64,000 nucleotides of DNA from positions 434,001 to 498,000 of the forward strand of contig JAOSJX010000023.1 of the NCBI GenBank assembly GCA_027493875.1, in the 5' to 3' direction. Under the pieces are notes generated by a model, which did not search any database, was not told the origin of the DNA, and was given only the letters and a program-made list of their open reading frames with translations. Position 1 is the first letter of the stretch, and each line of letters begins with the position of its first letter. The stretch comes from Deltaproteobacteria bacterium. GTDB taxonomy: Bacteria > Lernaellota > Lernaellaia > JACKCT01. Of the stretch, positions 51,111 through 59,916 are shown piece by piece. The translations under genes were made by a program, and so were the position numbers.

Positions 51111-52145
51111 TCGATTCGCCTTTCTCGCCGCGGCGGTGTTGCTTCTCATGGCGGCCATCCCGTCCGCGGCCGTGAACGACGAGGAAACGCTTCTGGCCGG
51201 CGAAATCCGCTCCCATTTCGAGGTGGGCAGGATGGACGCGGGACGAAAAGCGTTGGATCGCTTTCGCGCACGCTTCCCGACGTCGGCTTATCTCCCCGAA
51301 TTGGCGCTGGTGGAGGCGAGGGCTGAACGAAATCCCTACGAAGCCCTGCGTCTGTACGAGCGTTTTCTGGAGACCTACGAAAAAAACCCCTCGGCCCCCG
51401 CCGCGTTACTCGACATGGCCGAATTGCAATTCGTCACCGGCAACGTCAATTTCGCGATGCGCGACGCCAAACGCCTGGTCGACCGCTTTCCCGGCGCCGC
51501 GGAGAGCGAGAAAGCCCGCTATCTTCTGGCGCGCTCCGCGGAAGTGCTCGGCCGCTCGGCCGAGGCGGCAAACGAGTACGCATCGCTCGTCGCTCTCGAC
51601 CGACGGCGCGTTTAGCGCGCGCGCCGAGCAAGGACTCGCCGACGTCAAACTCCACGCGCGCGATTTCGACGGCGCGGAGGCGGCCTATCGCGAATTGTTG
51701 CGCCGCAACGAACCCGGCGTCGACGTCGCCCATCTTTATTACGGCCTCGGGCAGATCGCCGAGCGTCGTAACGAACCCCGCCGTGCACTCCGCTATTACG
51801 AGGCGCTCCTCGCCAACGCCCCGGCCAGCTTTTACGCGGGCGCCGCGCGTCTTCGCGTCGACGAGCTCGGTCGACGCGGCGACGGCGACCTCACCGTGGC
51901 GCCGGCCCAAGCCGCCACCGACGAAATCTATGCGGTTCGCATCGGTGTTTTTGCGAAGGACGAGGCGGCCGGCGCGGCTGACCCTTACGAACGCGGCGGG
52001 CTTCATGTCGAAAGACGGGCGGCCGAGGACGGCCGCGTCGAAATATTTGTCGGATCGTTTTCGACGGAGATCCAAGCGCGGTTCTTCGCGGAAGAGCTGG
52101 AGAAAAAAATTTCCCGGTCCGCTTGCCGTCGTGAGGATCAAATGA
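51088..52145 (+). CDS. TPR-repeat protein with C-terminal SPOR domain, interrupted
   Basis: About 352 codons. TTG start at 51088 gives a signal peptide TANRFAFLAAAVLLLMAAIPSAA. TPR units follow (YEALRLYERFLETYEKNP, DMAELQFVTGNVNFAMRDAKRL, AYRELLRRN, AERRNEPRRALRYYEALL). The C-terminal 70 residues (IYAVRIGVFAKDEAAG, VEIFVGSFSTEIQARFFAEEL) fit a SPOR fold that binds peptidoglycan lacking stem peptides at division sites. Breaks near 51605 and 52110. Its stop overlaps the next start (ATGA). It may organise cell-wall enzymes; inference. Confidence 0.78.
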
Positions 52146-53054
52146 TCCTCCGCGCACCGCCCTATTTCGCCGTCGCGTTCATCGCCGCAATTCAATGGTC
52201 GTGCGTTGCCGATATTGACGACGAGGACCTGGCGCCCGGCTACGGCGGAACGACCGTCACGGCGGCGATGGTCGACGTCGCCGCGGGAAGCTTTGAGATG
52301 GGTTCGCCGCCCTATATTTCCGGACCTCTTCTCGACGCCTTCAACAGCGGCGGCTACGACGACGAGCGGCCGGAACATTCGGTGACCCTCTCGCCCTACG
52401 CGATCGACGCGACGGAAGCTTATCGAACGCGCAATACCGCGGGTGCGTGCTCGCCCGGGGCTGCACCGATCCGGCGTCAACGGCCTCATTGACGCGGGAC
52501 GATTATTTTCTTAATCCGCTGTACGACGACTATCCGGTCGTCCACGTCACCCACGGGCAAGCCGCGGCGTACTGCGCCTGGGCCGGAAAGCGACTGCCGA
52601 CGGAGGCGGAGTGGGAGAAAGCCGCGCGGGGTCCCGAACCGCGTGACTATCCGTGGGGCGATCTGGGCGCGGATTGTTTTCGCGCAAATATCGCAACGCC
52701 GCCGGAAAACGTCGTCGCGGGCACCGGCGAAGACGCCCTTCTGCCGTGCTACGGCGACACTGTTCCCGTTGACGCGTTCGCGCACGCGGCGTCGCCCTAC
52801 GGAGTCTTGAATATGGCCGGTAACGCCGCCGAGTGGGTCGCGGATCGATACGCCTGGGACTACTACGACAGCGCAATCTATCCCGACAACGCCGTCGACC
52901 CTCCGGCCCGGAACAAGGCCGTGGCCGCGTTGTCCGCGGCGGGTCGCTTCTGGGTAACGGGTATTACGCGAGAACGGCGCACCGTGACGCGCTTCGGCCG
53001 GAAACCGCGAGGGCCGATCTAGGATTCCGCTGTGCGCGGAGCGCTCACCGCTAA
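52142..53054 (+). CDS. SUMF1/FGE-domain lipoprotein, interrupted
   Basis: About 304 codons. Lipobox IQWSCVAD. The formylglycine-generating-enzyme fold is clear: VDVAAGSFEMGSPP, VHVTHGQAAAYCAWAGKRLPTEAEWEKAARG, DYPWGD, NMAGNAAEWVADRY, VVRGGSLLGNGYYART, LGFRCARS. The Cys pair that oxidises sulfatases in true FGE is absent around RGGSLLGNGYY, so it is probably a binding or structural relative. Breaks near 52430 and 52910. The stop overlaps the next convergent gene by four bases. Confidence 0.82.
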
Positions 53055-53959
53055 ACCGAATATACGTTCAGGACGATTTGTCCCTCGCCGCCATCTTTGC
53101 CGCGCGCGTCGCCCGGGAGAGAGAGTCTCCCGCCGCCGGATAACGCGATCGCGTCCACGCAACCCATATCCTTCATGAGCCGCGCGACCGTCTTCGACGC
53201 GACGTCGGCGTCGGATTCCAGCGCCGCCAGCGTCACGACAAAGTCTTCGCGCAAACCGATGGCCGCGAAAGACCGTCCCGGCACCGTCGCGTCCTCGCCG
53301 TATCGCCCACTCTCCATGAGCCGAAGGGAACCCGAAACACCCTCGACCGCGGCGCGCGCGTGAAGGCGCACGCGACCGCCCCGTCCCGACGAGCGATCTA
53401 AAACGGGCGAGCGGTTCGCCGACCGCGTTCACCGCGACCGCGAATCCCTCGGGCGGAACGGAAAGCGCAGCGTCCAACACCGTCAGCGTGACGGTCTCAT
53501 GCTCCACGGTAAAGCAGAACGGCGCGGACGGCGTTTTCTTTGCATCCTCCGTATAAAATGCGACTTCTCCGGGATCGAGCCGTTTTTTGTTCACGGAACG
53601 GATCGCCAAGCGAAGGTCTCCGATGCGCGCCTCAAAGCCACGCGGGCCCAAGTCTCCGATAAACACTTTTCCATCCTCGTTCTGGGAGAACGCCGCAACG
53701 CCGAGCGCCGGAAGCGTCTGGGCGATGCCTTCATGAACGACAACCGTGCCCGCCGCGGGGAATCTCAACGAGGCCACCGCGCCGGCGGCGGAACCGCGGC
53801 CGTCGTCACGAAGCGAAACCGCTTGGGGGCCGCCTGGCAAATGTTGACGCGCACGCCGCCCGATCGGAGATTCGCGCTTCCCGAATAGAAAAACAGATCC
53901 TGCGCGATTTTTTCCCGCCGCAAATTGCCGATGGGAAAATAGCGATCCGATGAATGCAT
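53051..53959 (-). CDS. Phosphodiester glycosidase (NAGPA)-like protein, interrupted
   Basis: About 303 codons. It begins MHSSDRYFPIGNLRREKIAQ, has no signal peptide, and carries HEGIAQTLPALGVAAFSQNEDGKVFIGD in the middle. The C-terminal EDFVVTLAALESDADV and LMKDMGCVDAIALSGGGRLSL match the NAGPA core, although the usual LDGGGS is LSGGGR, so a catalytic Asp may be changed. Breaks near 53810 and 53405. Tail-to-tail overlap with the FGE-like gene. Divergent from rlpA. Confidence 0.6.
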
Positions 53960-53992
53960 TGTTGTTTCCGTCCTTGACCGTGGCGGGCCGAG

Positions 53993-53998
53993 TATAAT
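53993..53998 (+). promoter_or_regulatory. Consensus -10 box before rlpA
   Basis: TATAAT lies 15 bases before the rlpA ATG at 54014. TTGACC is only 13 bases upstream of it, so no good -35 spacing exists. A transcript started here would have a very short leader. Confidence 0.4.
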
Positions 53999-54013
53999 AC
54001 CGTCCGACGGCCC

Positions 54014-54421
54014 ATGCCATTCCGTCTTTTGACCTATCGCCTCGGGCTCGCCTTGCTGATCATGTCGACGGCGTTGTCGGCCGCGTGCTCGCAGAAATTC
54101 ACCGTGCGCGAACGGCCGGAAGGCTGGTCGCAACGCGGTATCGCAAGCTGGTACGGAGAAGCGTTTCAAGGACGCCGCACCGCGAGCGGTGAGATTTTCG
54201 ATATGTATAAGTTGACCGCCGCGCATCCGTCGCTGCCCTTCGGCACGGTCGTCCGCGTGACGAGCCGTGTCAACGGACGCACGACGATTGTCCGAATCAA
54301 CGACCGGGGGCCGTCAACGCGCGGCCGGATCATCGATCTCTCCTACGCCGCGGCCAAGCAGCTCGATATGATCCGCGCGGGATTGATGGAAGTCGAGGTC
54401 GAAGTCGTCAGGACGCCGTAA
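54014..54421 (+). CDS. rlpA: Septal-ring lytic transglycosylase RlpA (short form)
   Basis: 135 codons, uninterrupted. Lipobox TALSAACSQ, then the double-psi beta-barrel with RGIASWYGEAFQGRRTASGEIFDM, AAHPSLPFGTVVRVT and TIVRINDRGPSTRGRIIDLSYAAAKQL. No SPOR domain, unlike E. coli RlpA. It acts on cell-wall glycan; the TPR-SPOR gene 2 kb upstream could supply the septal targeting. Confidence 0.9.
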   Translation: MPFRLLTYRLGLALLIMSTALSAACSQKFTVRERPEGWSQRGIASWYGEAFQGRRTASGEIFDMYKLTAAHPSLPFGTVVRVTSRVNGRTTIVRINDRGPSTRGRIIDLSYAAAKQLDMIRAGLMEVEVEVVRTP

Positions 54422-54430
54422 ACGCGCCCC

Positions 54431-54799
54431 TTACGCCGGCGTATCGCAAAATCCCAGCGTAAAAGGTGGTCATAGTCCGATTCGGTCACGCAATACGGTT
54501 GGCCGGAACTGTCGAGATCGCAGTCCACCGTGCAAACGTACCCGTCGGGACATTGCGCCGGCGTATCGCACAACTGCGTGCAATACATGGAATCTGCGGT
54601 CGCACCCACGCAGACCGACGAGACGCACTCGATGAAATTCGTATCGAAGCACCAATTCGCGTCGTCGCACAGCCCAGGGCATTCGTCGCCGACGTCCCCC
54701 GTCAGTCCCTTGGCCTCGCCGGGCCGCTCCCCCGCGCCGCAATCGAGAACGCCAAACGCCGCAAACGCGATGAGGCAAAACCATCGCCGCTCGTCGCAT
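54431..54799 (-). CDS. Cys-rich secreted or lipoprotein, interrupted
   Basis: About 122 residues. Starting at ATG 54799 with a shift about 18 bases in, the protein has a hydrophobic start FCLIAFAAFGVLDCGAG, so LDCG could be a lipobox. A disulphide-rich body follows (ECPGLCDDANWCFDTNFIECVSSVCVG, MYCTQLCDTPAQCPDGYVCTVDCDLD, YCVTES), with about 12 Cys. The C-terminus is uncertain: the open frame runs to 54343 across rlpA, but a second shift near 54465 gives FTLGFCDTPA and a stop at 54431, which I prefer. Reads as a member of the window's Cys-rich group, without the Asp run. Confidence 0.6.
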
Positions 54800-54918
54800 A
54801 ACGTCGCGCTCCTCCATCCGTTCCTTTATCGAGTGCCTTGTAATCGCCGTCAAGGCCGCTTGCTTGCCGCAATCCGGCACCTTCGCTATCGTACCCACTC
54901 TTCGACGGAGGCGGCCGT

Positions 54919-57228
54919 TTGACCCCAGAGAAGAACCGGAAAGAAAAAGCCGCGCCTAACGGAGGCGGCCCCGCGTTGCCGCGCCCCCTGCTCGTCCCCG
55001 GCGATTTCATCACCCGCCGGCGGCTCCGCTTGTTCTTCATCATCCTTTTCTTTTCATCGCTGATCGGCCTTCTCGTTTCCCAACGCTATCTTCAAAGCAT
55101 TCCAACGCTGGCCGAAGGCAGTTACGCGCAACGCAGCATCCGCGCCCCTACGATTTCGAGATTATGGACGACCAGGCGACGGAGAAAAAACGCGCCGAAG
55201 CGGTCGCCGCGACGTTGCCGGTCCTCGATTACGACCCGAATGTTTTCGAAAAGGCGCGCCTGCATCTGCAAAGCGCCTTGACGGACCTGGCGACCGGCAT
55301 GCGCCAGGACCCCGACGACGCCGCCGCGCGCACGGAACACCTTCGCAAGATGACCGTCAAACTCAATATCCCCGCCGAGCGGATTGATGCGGAGGCCCTT
55401 CGCGGCGTGGCGGAATTCGGTGGGCTCGCGCCGGCCGCGCTTCGGCTGTACGACGAGGCGGTCGGGCGAAAGATCGCCGACGATCTCGCGGAAATACGCC
55501 GCCTTCGCGAACCCGACGCGCCGCCGGAATCGGCCGACAAAGTGGTCCTTCGCAACATCGAAAACAACAAGGATGAGACGGTCCCCCTGGAGTCGCTCCG
55601 CGACGCGGCGGGCGCCAAGGCCGCCGTGGAGGAAAAGGCCCGCGAACTCCTCAAGGACCTTCCCCGGCGCTCTCCTCGCTCGCGTTGACCGCCGTGCGCG
55701 GGCAAATCCGGCCCGACCTCAAATACAACCTCGAAGAAACGCAAAACCGAAAAACGGCGCCGCCGAACAGGTCATTCCCGTCCGCATCGTGTATAAGAAA
55801 AATCAACTGATCGTCGGCGACGGGCGCAGCGTTACCGCCGAGCAGGCGATGGTCCTCCGTTGGCTCGCCTCGCAAGAAAACCTGCTCACGGCGCTGCCGC
55901 GCATCTTGGGTCTGTCGCTTCTGTTTGCGATTCTCGTGTTCGCCGCCTTTTATATCGCCGACGTCAATTTTCCCGAGTTCACCATTTCAGAACGGGATTT
56001 CGCGTTTCTCGGCACGATGCTCCTGGTTTCGCTTGTTTTTCTCCGCCTGTTCGTTCTTCTCGGCGATCTCATTTCCTCGCGGTACATGCTCTTTCCCGCG
56101 CGGGCGTTGATGTATCTCTATCCGTTGGCGGCGGCGACCATGCTCGTCCGGTTTGTTCTCCGCTTCGAAATCGCGTTGACGTTCGCCGTGTGCCTTGCGC
56201 TGATGGGTGCGTTCATCGCTCCGACGGACATGCCGATCGCGCTTTTCTTTCTGATTTCCTCGCTGGTCGGCGCGCACGCCATGGGTCACGCCGCCCGCCG
56301 CGCCGACCTGCTCAAGGCGGGCCTCTTCGTCGGTCTGATCAATGTCGCGATGCTCTCGTGTTTCTTCCTCTTGCGCGGGACGTACAACGACATCGCGGTC
56401 CTTGCGTCCTCCGCGCTCCTCGGCGGCGTCCTGTCGGGGATCACGGCCATCGCGCTCACGCCGATCGTCGAATGGCTTTTCGGTTATTTAACGCCGATTT
56501 CGTTGTTGGAACTCGCCAACTACGAACACCCGTTGCTGCGCCAAATCATGACCAACACCCCGGGGACGTTTCAGCATTCCGTAACGATCGGCGCGCTGGC
56601 GGAATCCGCTGCGGAGCGTATCGGCGCCGATCCCTTGCTTTGCCGCGTCGGCGCCCTTTACCACGACGCGGGTAAAAGCATGAATCCCGAGTGGTTCGTC
56701 GAGAATCAGTCCGCGGTCAATCCTCACGACGCGCTCCACGATCCCGTGAAAAGCGCGGAAATCATCAAGAAGCACGTCACCGACGGCGTGGCGCTCGCGC
56801 GCGAGCACAAGCTCGGCGAGCGTATCATCGACTTTATTCTCGAACACCACGGCACCAACAGGATCAGCTATTTCCTCGCGAAAGCGCGGGAAGCCGAGGG
56901 GAACGGCGGGCAGCCTTTTGACGAAGCGGTCTTCCGCTATGACGGTCCGAAACCCCGTTCCAAGGAAACGGGGATCATGATCGTCGCCGACGCGGTGGAG
57001 GCCATCAGCCGAACGATGAAGGAAAATACGGCCGACGCGCTCCGCCAGATGATCGACAAGACGGTCGCGCGGCTGCAAAGCACGGGACAACTCGACGACG
57101 CACCGCTGACGCAACGCGATCTTGTCCAGATGCGGGAGGCGTTTGTCGGCGTCCTGGCCGGCGTTCACCGGCCGAGAATCGACTACCGCGACGAAGCCCC
57201 CGATTCTAACTTGCCCCCTTCCCCGTAA
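54919..57228 (+). CDS. pgpH: PgpH-type 7TM HD-domain phosphohydrolase (c-di-AMP phosphodiesterase-like), interrupted
   Basis: About 770 codons. A TTG start with GGAGG upstream. First span RLFFIILFFSSLIGLLVS, then an extracytoplasmic 7TMR-HDED region (TLPVLDYDPNVFEKAR), seven spans (for example LLFAILVFAAFYIADV, LMYLYPLAAATMLVRFVL), then LLELANYEHPLLRQIMTNTPGTFQHS and the HD site ALYHDAGKSMNPEW with FILEHHGTNRISYF. In Firmicutes such proteins hydrolyse c-di-AMP; here no c-di-AMP cyclase is seen in the window, so the substrate is open. Breaks near 55145, 55665 and 55775. The end overlaps the sugar transferase gene by 23 bases. Confidence 0.87.
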
Positions 57229-58648
57229 GAACGACCGGAATCGTCTTTCCGACGATGATCGCGTCCAGTTTCAACGACCAGTTATCGATGTATTTCAGGT
57301 CCAGACGCATCCAGGCGTCGAAGTCGATTTCATTGCGTCCGGAAATCTGCCAGAAACACGTCAGCCCCGGACGCATCGACAACCGCCGCCGTTGCCATCG
57401 CTCGTATCGCTCCACCTCTTCCGGAATCGGCGGACGCGGCCCGACAAAACTCATCTCGCCGCGAAAAATATTGTAGAGCTGCGGCAGCTCGTCCAAGCTG
57501 AACCGCCGGAGAATGCGTCCGACCCGCGTGACCCGCGGATCATTGCGCATCTTGAAAACCGGACCGCTCATTTCGTTGTACCGCGCGAGCTCTTCCTTGA
57601 GCTGCTCGGCGCGCTCCACCATCGTCCGAAACTTGAACATCGTAAACAAGCGCCCGTTCAAGCCGCACCGCCGCTGCGTGAAAAATACGGGACCGCCGTC
57701 GGATAATTTAATGGCCGCGGCGATCGCCGTGAGGAGCGGCGAGAGCGCTACGAGAAGAATCCCCGCGAAAACGCGGTCGATCACGGCTTTGATGAAAAGC
57801 TGCCCGACGGCGGCGGGCGTCGTCGAAAACGTCAGCAGCGGGGTTTCGAGAAAATAGCGAACGGAGCTCTTGGCGATCGACGTCCGAACAAAATCAGTGA
57901 CAAGGGAAAAACGAATGCCGATCTCCTCGCACGCCCAGATCATATCGGCGAGACGGCCGGCGTCGTCCAGCGGTTTTGCGTAAAACACTTCGTCGACGCG
58001 CCGACGAACGAGGATATCATGGAGATCCGCGCTCGTGCCGAGGACCGGCACGTCGGCGATTTCCGCGTGCGGCTTTTCGTCTCCGTTAAGCAGACCGACA
58101 ATGCGGTAACCCAGTTCCGGATGGTTTCGGATACCGGCGACGATCTCCCGCGCCTGTTCGCCGGTTCCGATGACCAGCGCGTGGACCGTGTTGAAACCCC
58201 TCTGCTGAAAGCTGCCCGTGACCGCTTTGAGAAAAAGTTTGCCGAAGATTCCGGCGATGATGTTGATGCCGGCGAACATCACAAAAAGCAGGCGGGACAA
58301 CGTCTGAACCTTGAGGACGAAAAGCACCATCATGAGGTTCAGCATGACCAGGCCGTTCGATTTGGTGACGCCGGCAATAATTTCGCCGTTCGTCAACGTG
58401 CGGCCGAAAGTATAGAATCCCTGAAAGTAGTTGGACGTGAACAACAGGACGAGATAGGTCAGAAAAAACCAGCCGTATTCCGAAATCGCCCCCAGGCTAG
58501 CCAACTCGCCCGGCAACCGAATTTTGATGACGTAGGCGAGATAGAAGGAAACTCCCGCCAAGGCACCATCCGTGATTGCGGAAATCAGGGTCAGAGACGT
58601 TGCTTTTTCGCGAGACACCGGCTTTCCTACCAGACGCGAACGCACCAC
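57206..58648 (-). CDS. Polyprenyl glycosylphosphotransferase (sugar transferase)
   Basis: 480 codons, uninterrupted. N-terminal four or five spans, then a Rossmann-like CoA-binding-like region (HALVIGTGEQAREIVAG, IVGLLNGDEKP), then the C-terminal bacterial sugar-transferase domain with GLNGRLFTMFKFRTMVERAE, RVTRVGRILRRFSLDELPQLYN and GEMSFVGPRPPIPEEVERY. It moves a sugar-1-phosphate to undecaprenyl phosphate to start polysaccharide or O-antigen assembly. The GTG at 58648 was chosen; a GTG at 58618 is possible because GGAAAG precedes it. No other polysaccharide gene is next to it. Confidence 0.9.
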   Translation of the reverse strand: MVRSRLVGKPVSREKATSLTLISAITDGALAGVSFYLAYVIKIRLPGELASLGAISEYGWFFLTYLVLLFTSNYFQGFYTFGRTLTNGEIIAGVTKSNGLVMLNLMMVLFVLKVQTLSRLLFVMFAGINIIAGIFGKLFLKAVTGSFQQRGFNTVHALVIGTGEQAREIVAGIRNHPELGYRIVGLLNGDEKPHAEIADVPVLGTSADLHDILVRRRVDEVFYAKPLDDAGRLADMIWACEEIGIRFSLVTDFVRTSIAKSSVRYFLETPLLTFSTTPAAVGQLFIKAVIDRVFAGILLVALSPLLTAIAAAIKLSDGGPVFFTQRRCGLNGRLFTMFKFRTMVERAEQLKEELARYNEMSGPVFKMRNDPRVTRVGRILRRFSLDELPQLYNIFRGEMSFVGPRPPIPEEVERYERWQRRRLSMRPGLTCFWQISGRNEIDFDAWMRLDLKYIDNWSLKLDAIIVGKTIPVVLTGKGAS

Positions 58649-58780
58649 GCTAACTCATTGGGATCATAGGGTGTTTTTAAGCGTCCCGCAACGCCTTGCG
58701 GGAATCGTTGCGAGACTGATCTTCGTCATCGCACCCACAAAGGACACGGCGTAACAATCGCGTAACGTGAGGAGGGTCCG

Positions 58781-59200
58781 ATGAAATTTTCCTTGTCCGG
58801 CGCCGGCAACGATAAACCGACCGCCGAAACCAACGGCATCAGGATTTCCGTCGATGCGCGGTACGCCCCGATGTATTCGGCGCCGCCTTTCCGATATTTC
58901 TACGCCTATCACGTCACCATCGCCAACACCGGAACGGCGACCGTCCAACTCGTCTCGCGACGGTGGGTCATCACCGACGCGAACGGCAAGGTCCAGGTTG
59001 TGGAAGGTCCCGGCGTGGTCGGCGAACAACCGTACATCGCGCCGGGCGAGGAATTCGAATACACGAGCGGCTGCCCGCTGCCGACGCCCTACGGCGAGAT
59101 GCACGGCTGGTACCGCATGGTGGATCACCGCGGCGAGGAATTCACCGCTCAAATCCCGACGTTCAAACTCATCCACGTCGAGGACAACGCGCTTCACTGA
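58781..59200 (+). CDS. apaG: ApaG/DUF525-domain protein
   Basis: 139 codons, uninterrupted. Typical ApaG core: FRYFYAYHVTIANTGTATVQLVSRRWVITDANG, VVEGPGVVGEQPYIAPGEEFEYTSGCPL and MHGWYRMVDHRGEEF. The fold is fibronectin-like; the role is uncertain, and in other bacteria it sits with ksgA-apaH. GGAGG lies before the ATG at 58781. Confidence 0.93.
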   Translation: MKFSLSGAGNDKPTAETNGIRISVDARYAPMYSAPPFRYFYAYHVTIANTGTATVQLVSRRWVITDANGKVQVVEGPGVVGEQPYIAPGEEFEYTSGCPLPTPYGEMHGWYRMVDHRGEEFTAQIPTFKLIHVEDNALH

Positions 59201-59245
59201 GACCGCTTCTTGCGCGCGATGCGGGAAACGCCTAGCGTTTCGCGT

Positions 59246-59710
59246 ATGACGCGACGCCTCCCGATTCCGCTCCTCCTGACGCTCGTTTTCCTGATGGCGG
59301 CCGCCTGCAACGTCCATGATGAAGATCGGGACATTCCGCCGGTCGACGACGATAGCGCGGAGCCGGATAACGGCGATGACGATGATTCAAGCTGCCGCGA
59401 CGACGACGGCGACGGATGGTGCGTTCCCGAGGATTGCCGCGATCAGGACCGGTCCGTTCACCCGGGGGCCGTTGAGGAATGCCGGGATGCCGTTGACAAT
59501 GATTGCAACGGATTCACCGACCGGGACGACCCGGCGTGCCCGGCGCCGCCCGACGACGACCAAGCGGCGCTTCCCGAGAAAATTCGGAATGTTACGGCCA
59601 CTTGCCAGGGCAGGCGCCATGTGCTAATGAGGCGTGCCTTTTTGCTCGAAAGGAGCCCGAGATGGCTCGCATCTGCGAAATATGCGGAAAACGGCGGCAG
59701 GTCGGCATGA
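59246..59710 (+). CDS. Asp-rich lipoprotein with MopE-type metal-binding motif
   Basis: Lipobox LMAAACNV followed by a Asp/Glu/Pro linker and Asp runs ([17 protein letters not shown]). The motif [38 protein letters not shown] is the DxDGDG ... DC.D ... PGA.E.C....DNDC.G pattern of the MopE/putative-metal-binding family; I give it here only as key residues: DGDG, EDCRDQD, PGAVEEC, DNDCNG. The open frame runs 49 bases into rpmB, so the real end is probably a few dozen bases earlier after a frame error. Calcium or copper binding is known of the family, not shown here. Confidence 0.72.
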   Translation: MTRRLPIPLLLTLVFLMAAACNVHDEDRDIPPVDDDSAEPDNGDDDDSSCRDDDGDGWCVPEDCRDQDRSVHPGAVEECRDAVDNDCNGFTDRDDPACPAPPDDDQAALPEKIRNVTATCQGRRHVLMRRAFLLERSPRWLASAKYAENGGRSA

Positions 59711-59862
59711 ACGTCAGCCACGCCCATAACCGCACGAAGAAAGTCTGGAATCCGAACCTTCAGCGCGTTCGGATCGTCACCGATACCGGGTCCGTCCGCC
59801 GCGCCCGTGTATGCACATCGTGCATCACGCGCGGAGCCGTCGTTAAGGCCGTTTCCGCCTGA
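59662..59862 (+). CDS. rpmB: 50S ribosomal protein L28
   Basis: 66 codons. [34 protein letters not shown] is the L28 N-terminus (key residues CEICGK, GMNVSHA, WNPNLQ) with a zinc-type CEIC and CTSC pair (RARVCTSCI). AAAGGAGCCC lies before the ATG at 59662. The upstream lipoprotein frame overlaps this start, which supports an error in that gene's end. Confidence 0.95.
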   Translation: MARICEICGKRRQVGMNVSHAHNRTKKVWNPNLQRVRIVTDTGSVRRARVCTSCITRGAVVKAVSA

Positions 59863-59916
59863 TTTTAGACGTCTTCGCAGGCAAACTACGGGCATCTCGC
59901 ATCCCGTCCGTTTTGC

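Noticed and set aside
58649..58780. Hairpin TCCCGCAA/TTGCGGGA between sugar transferase and apaG as a terminator
   Set aside because: No T run on either strand and it sits at the 5' side of both genes.
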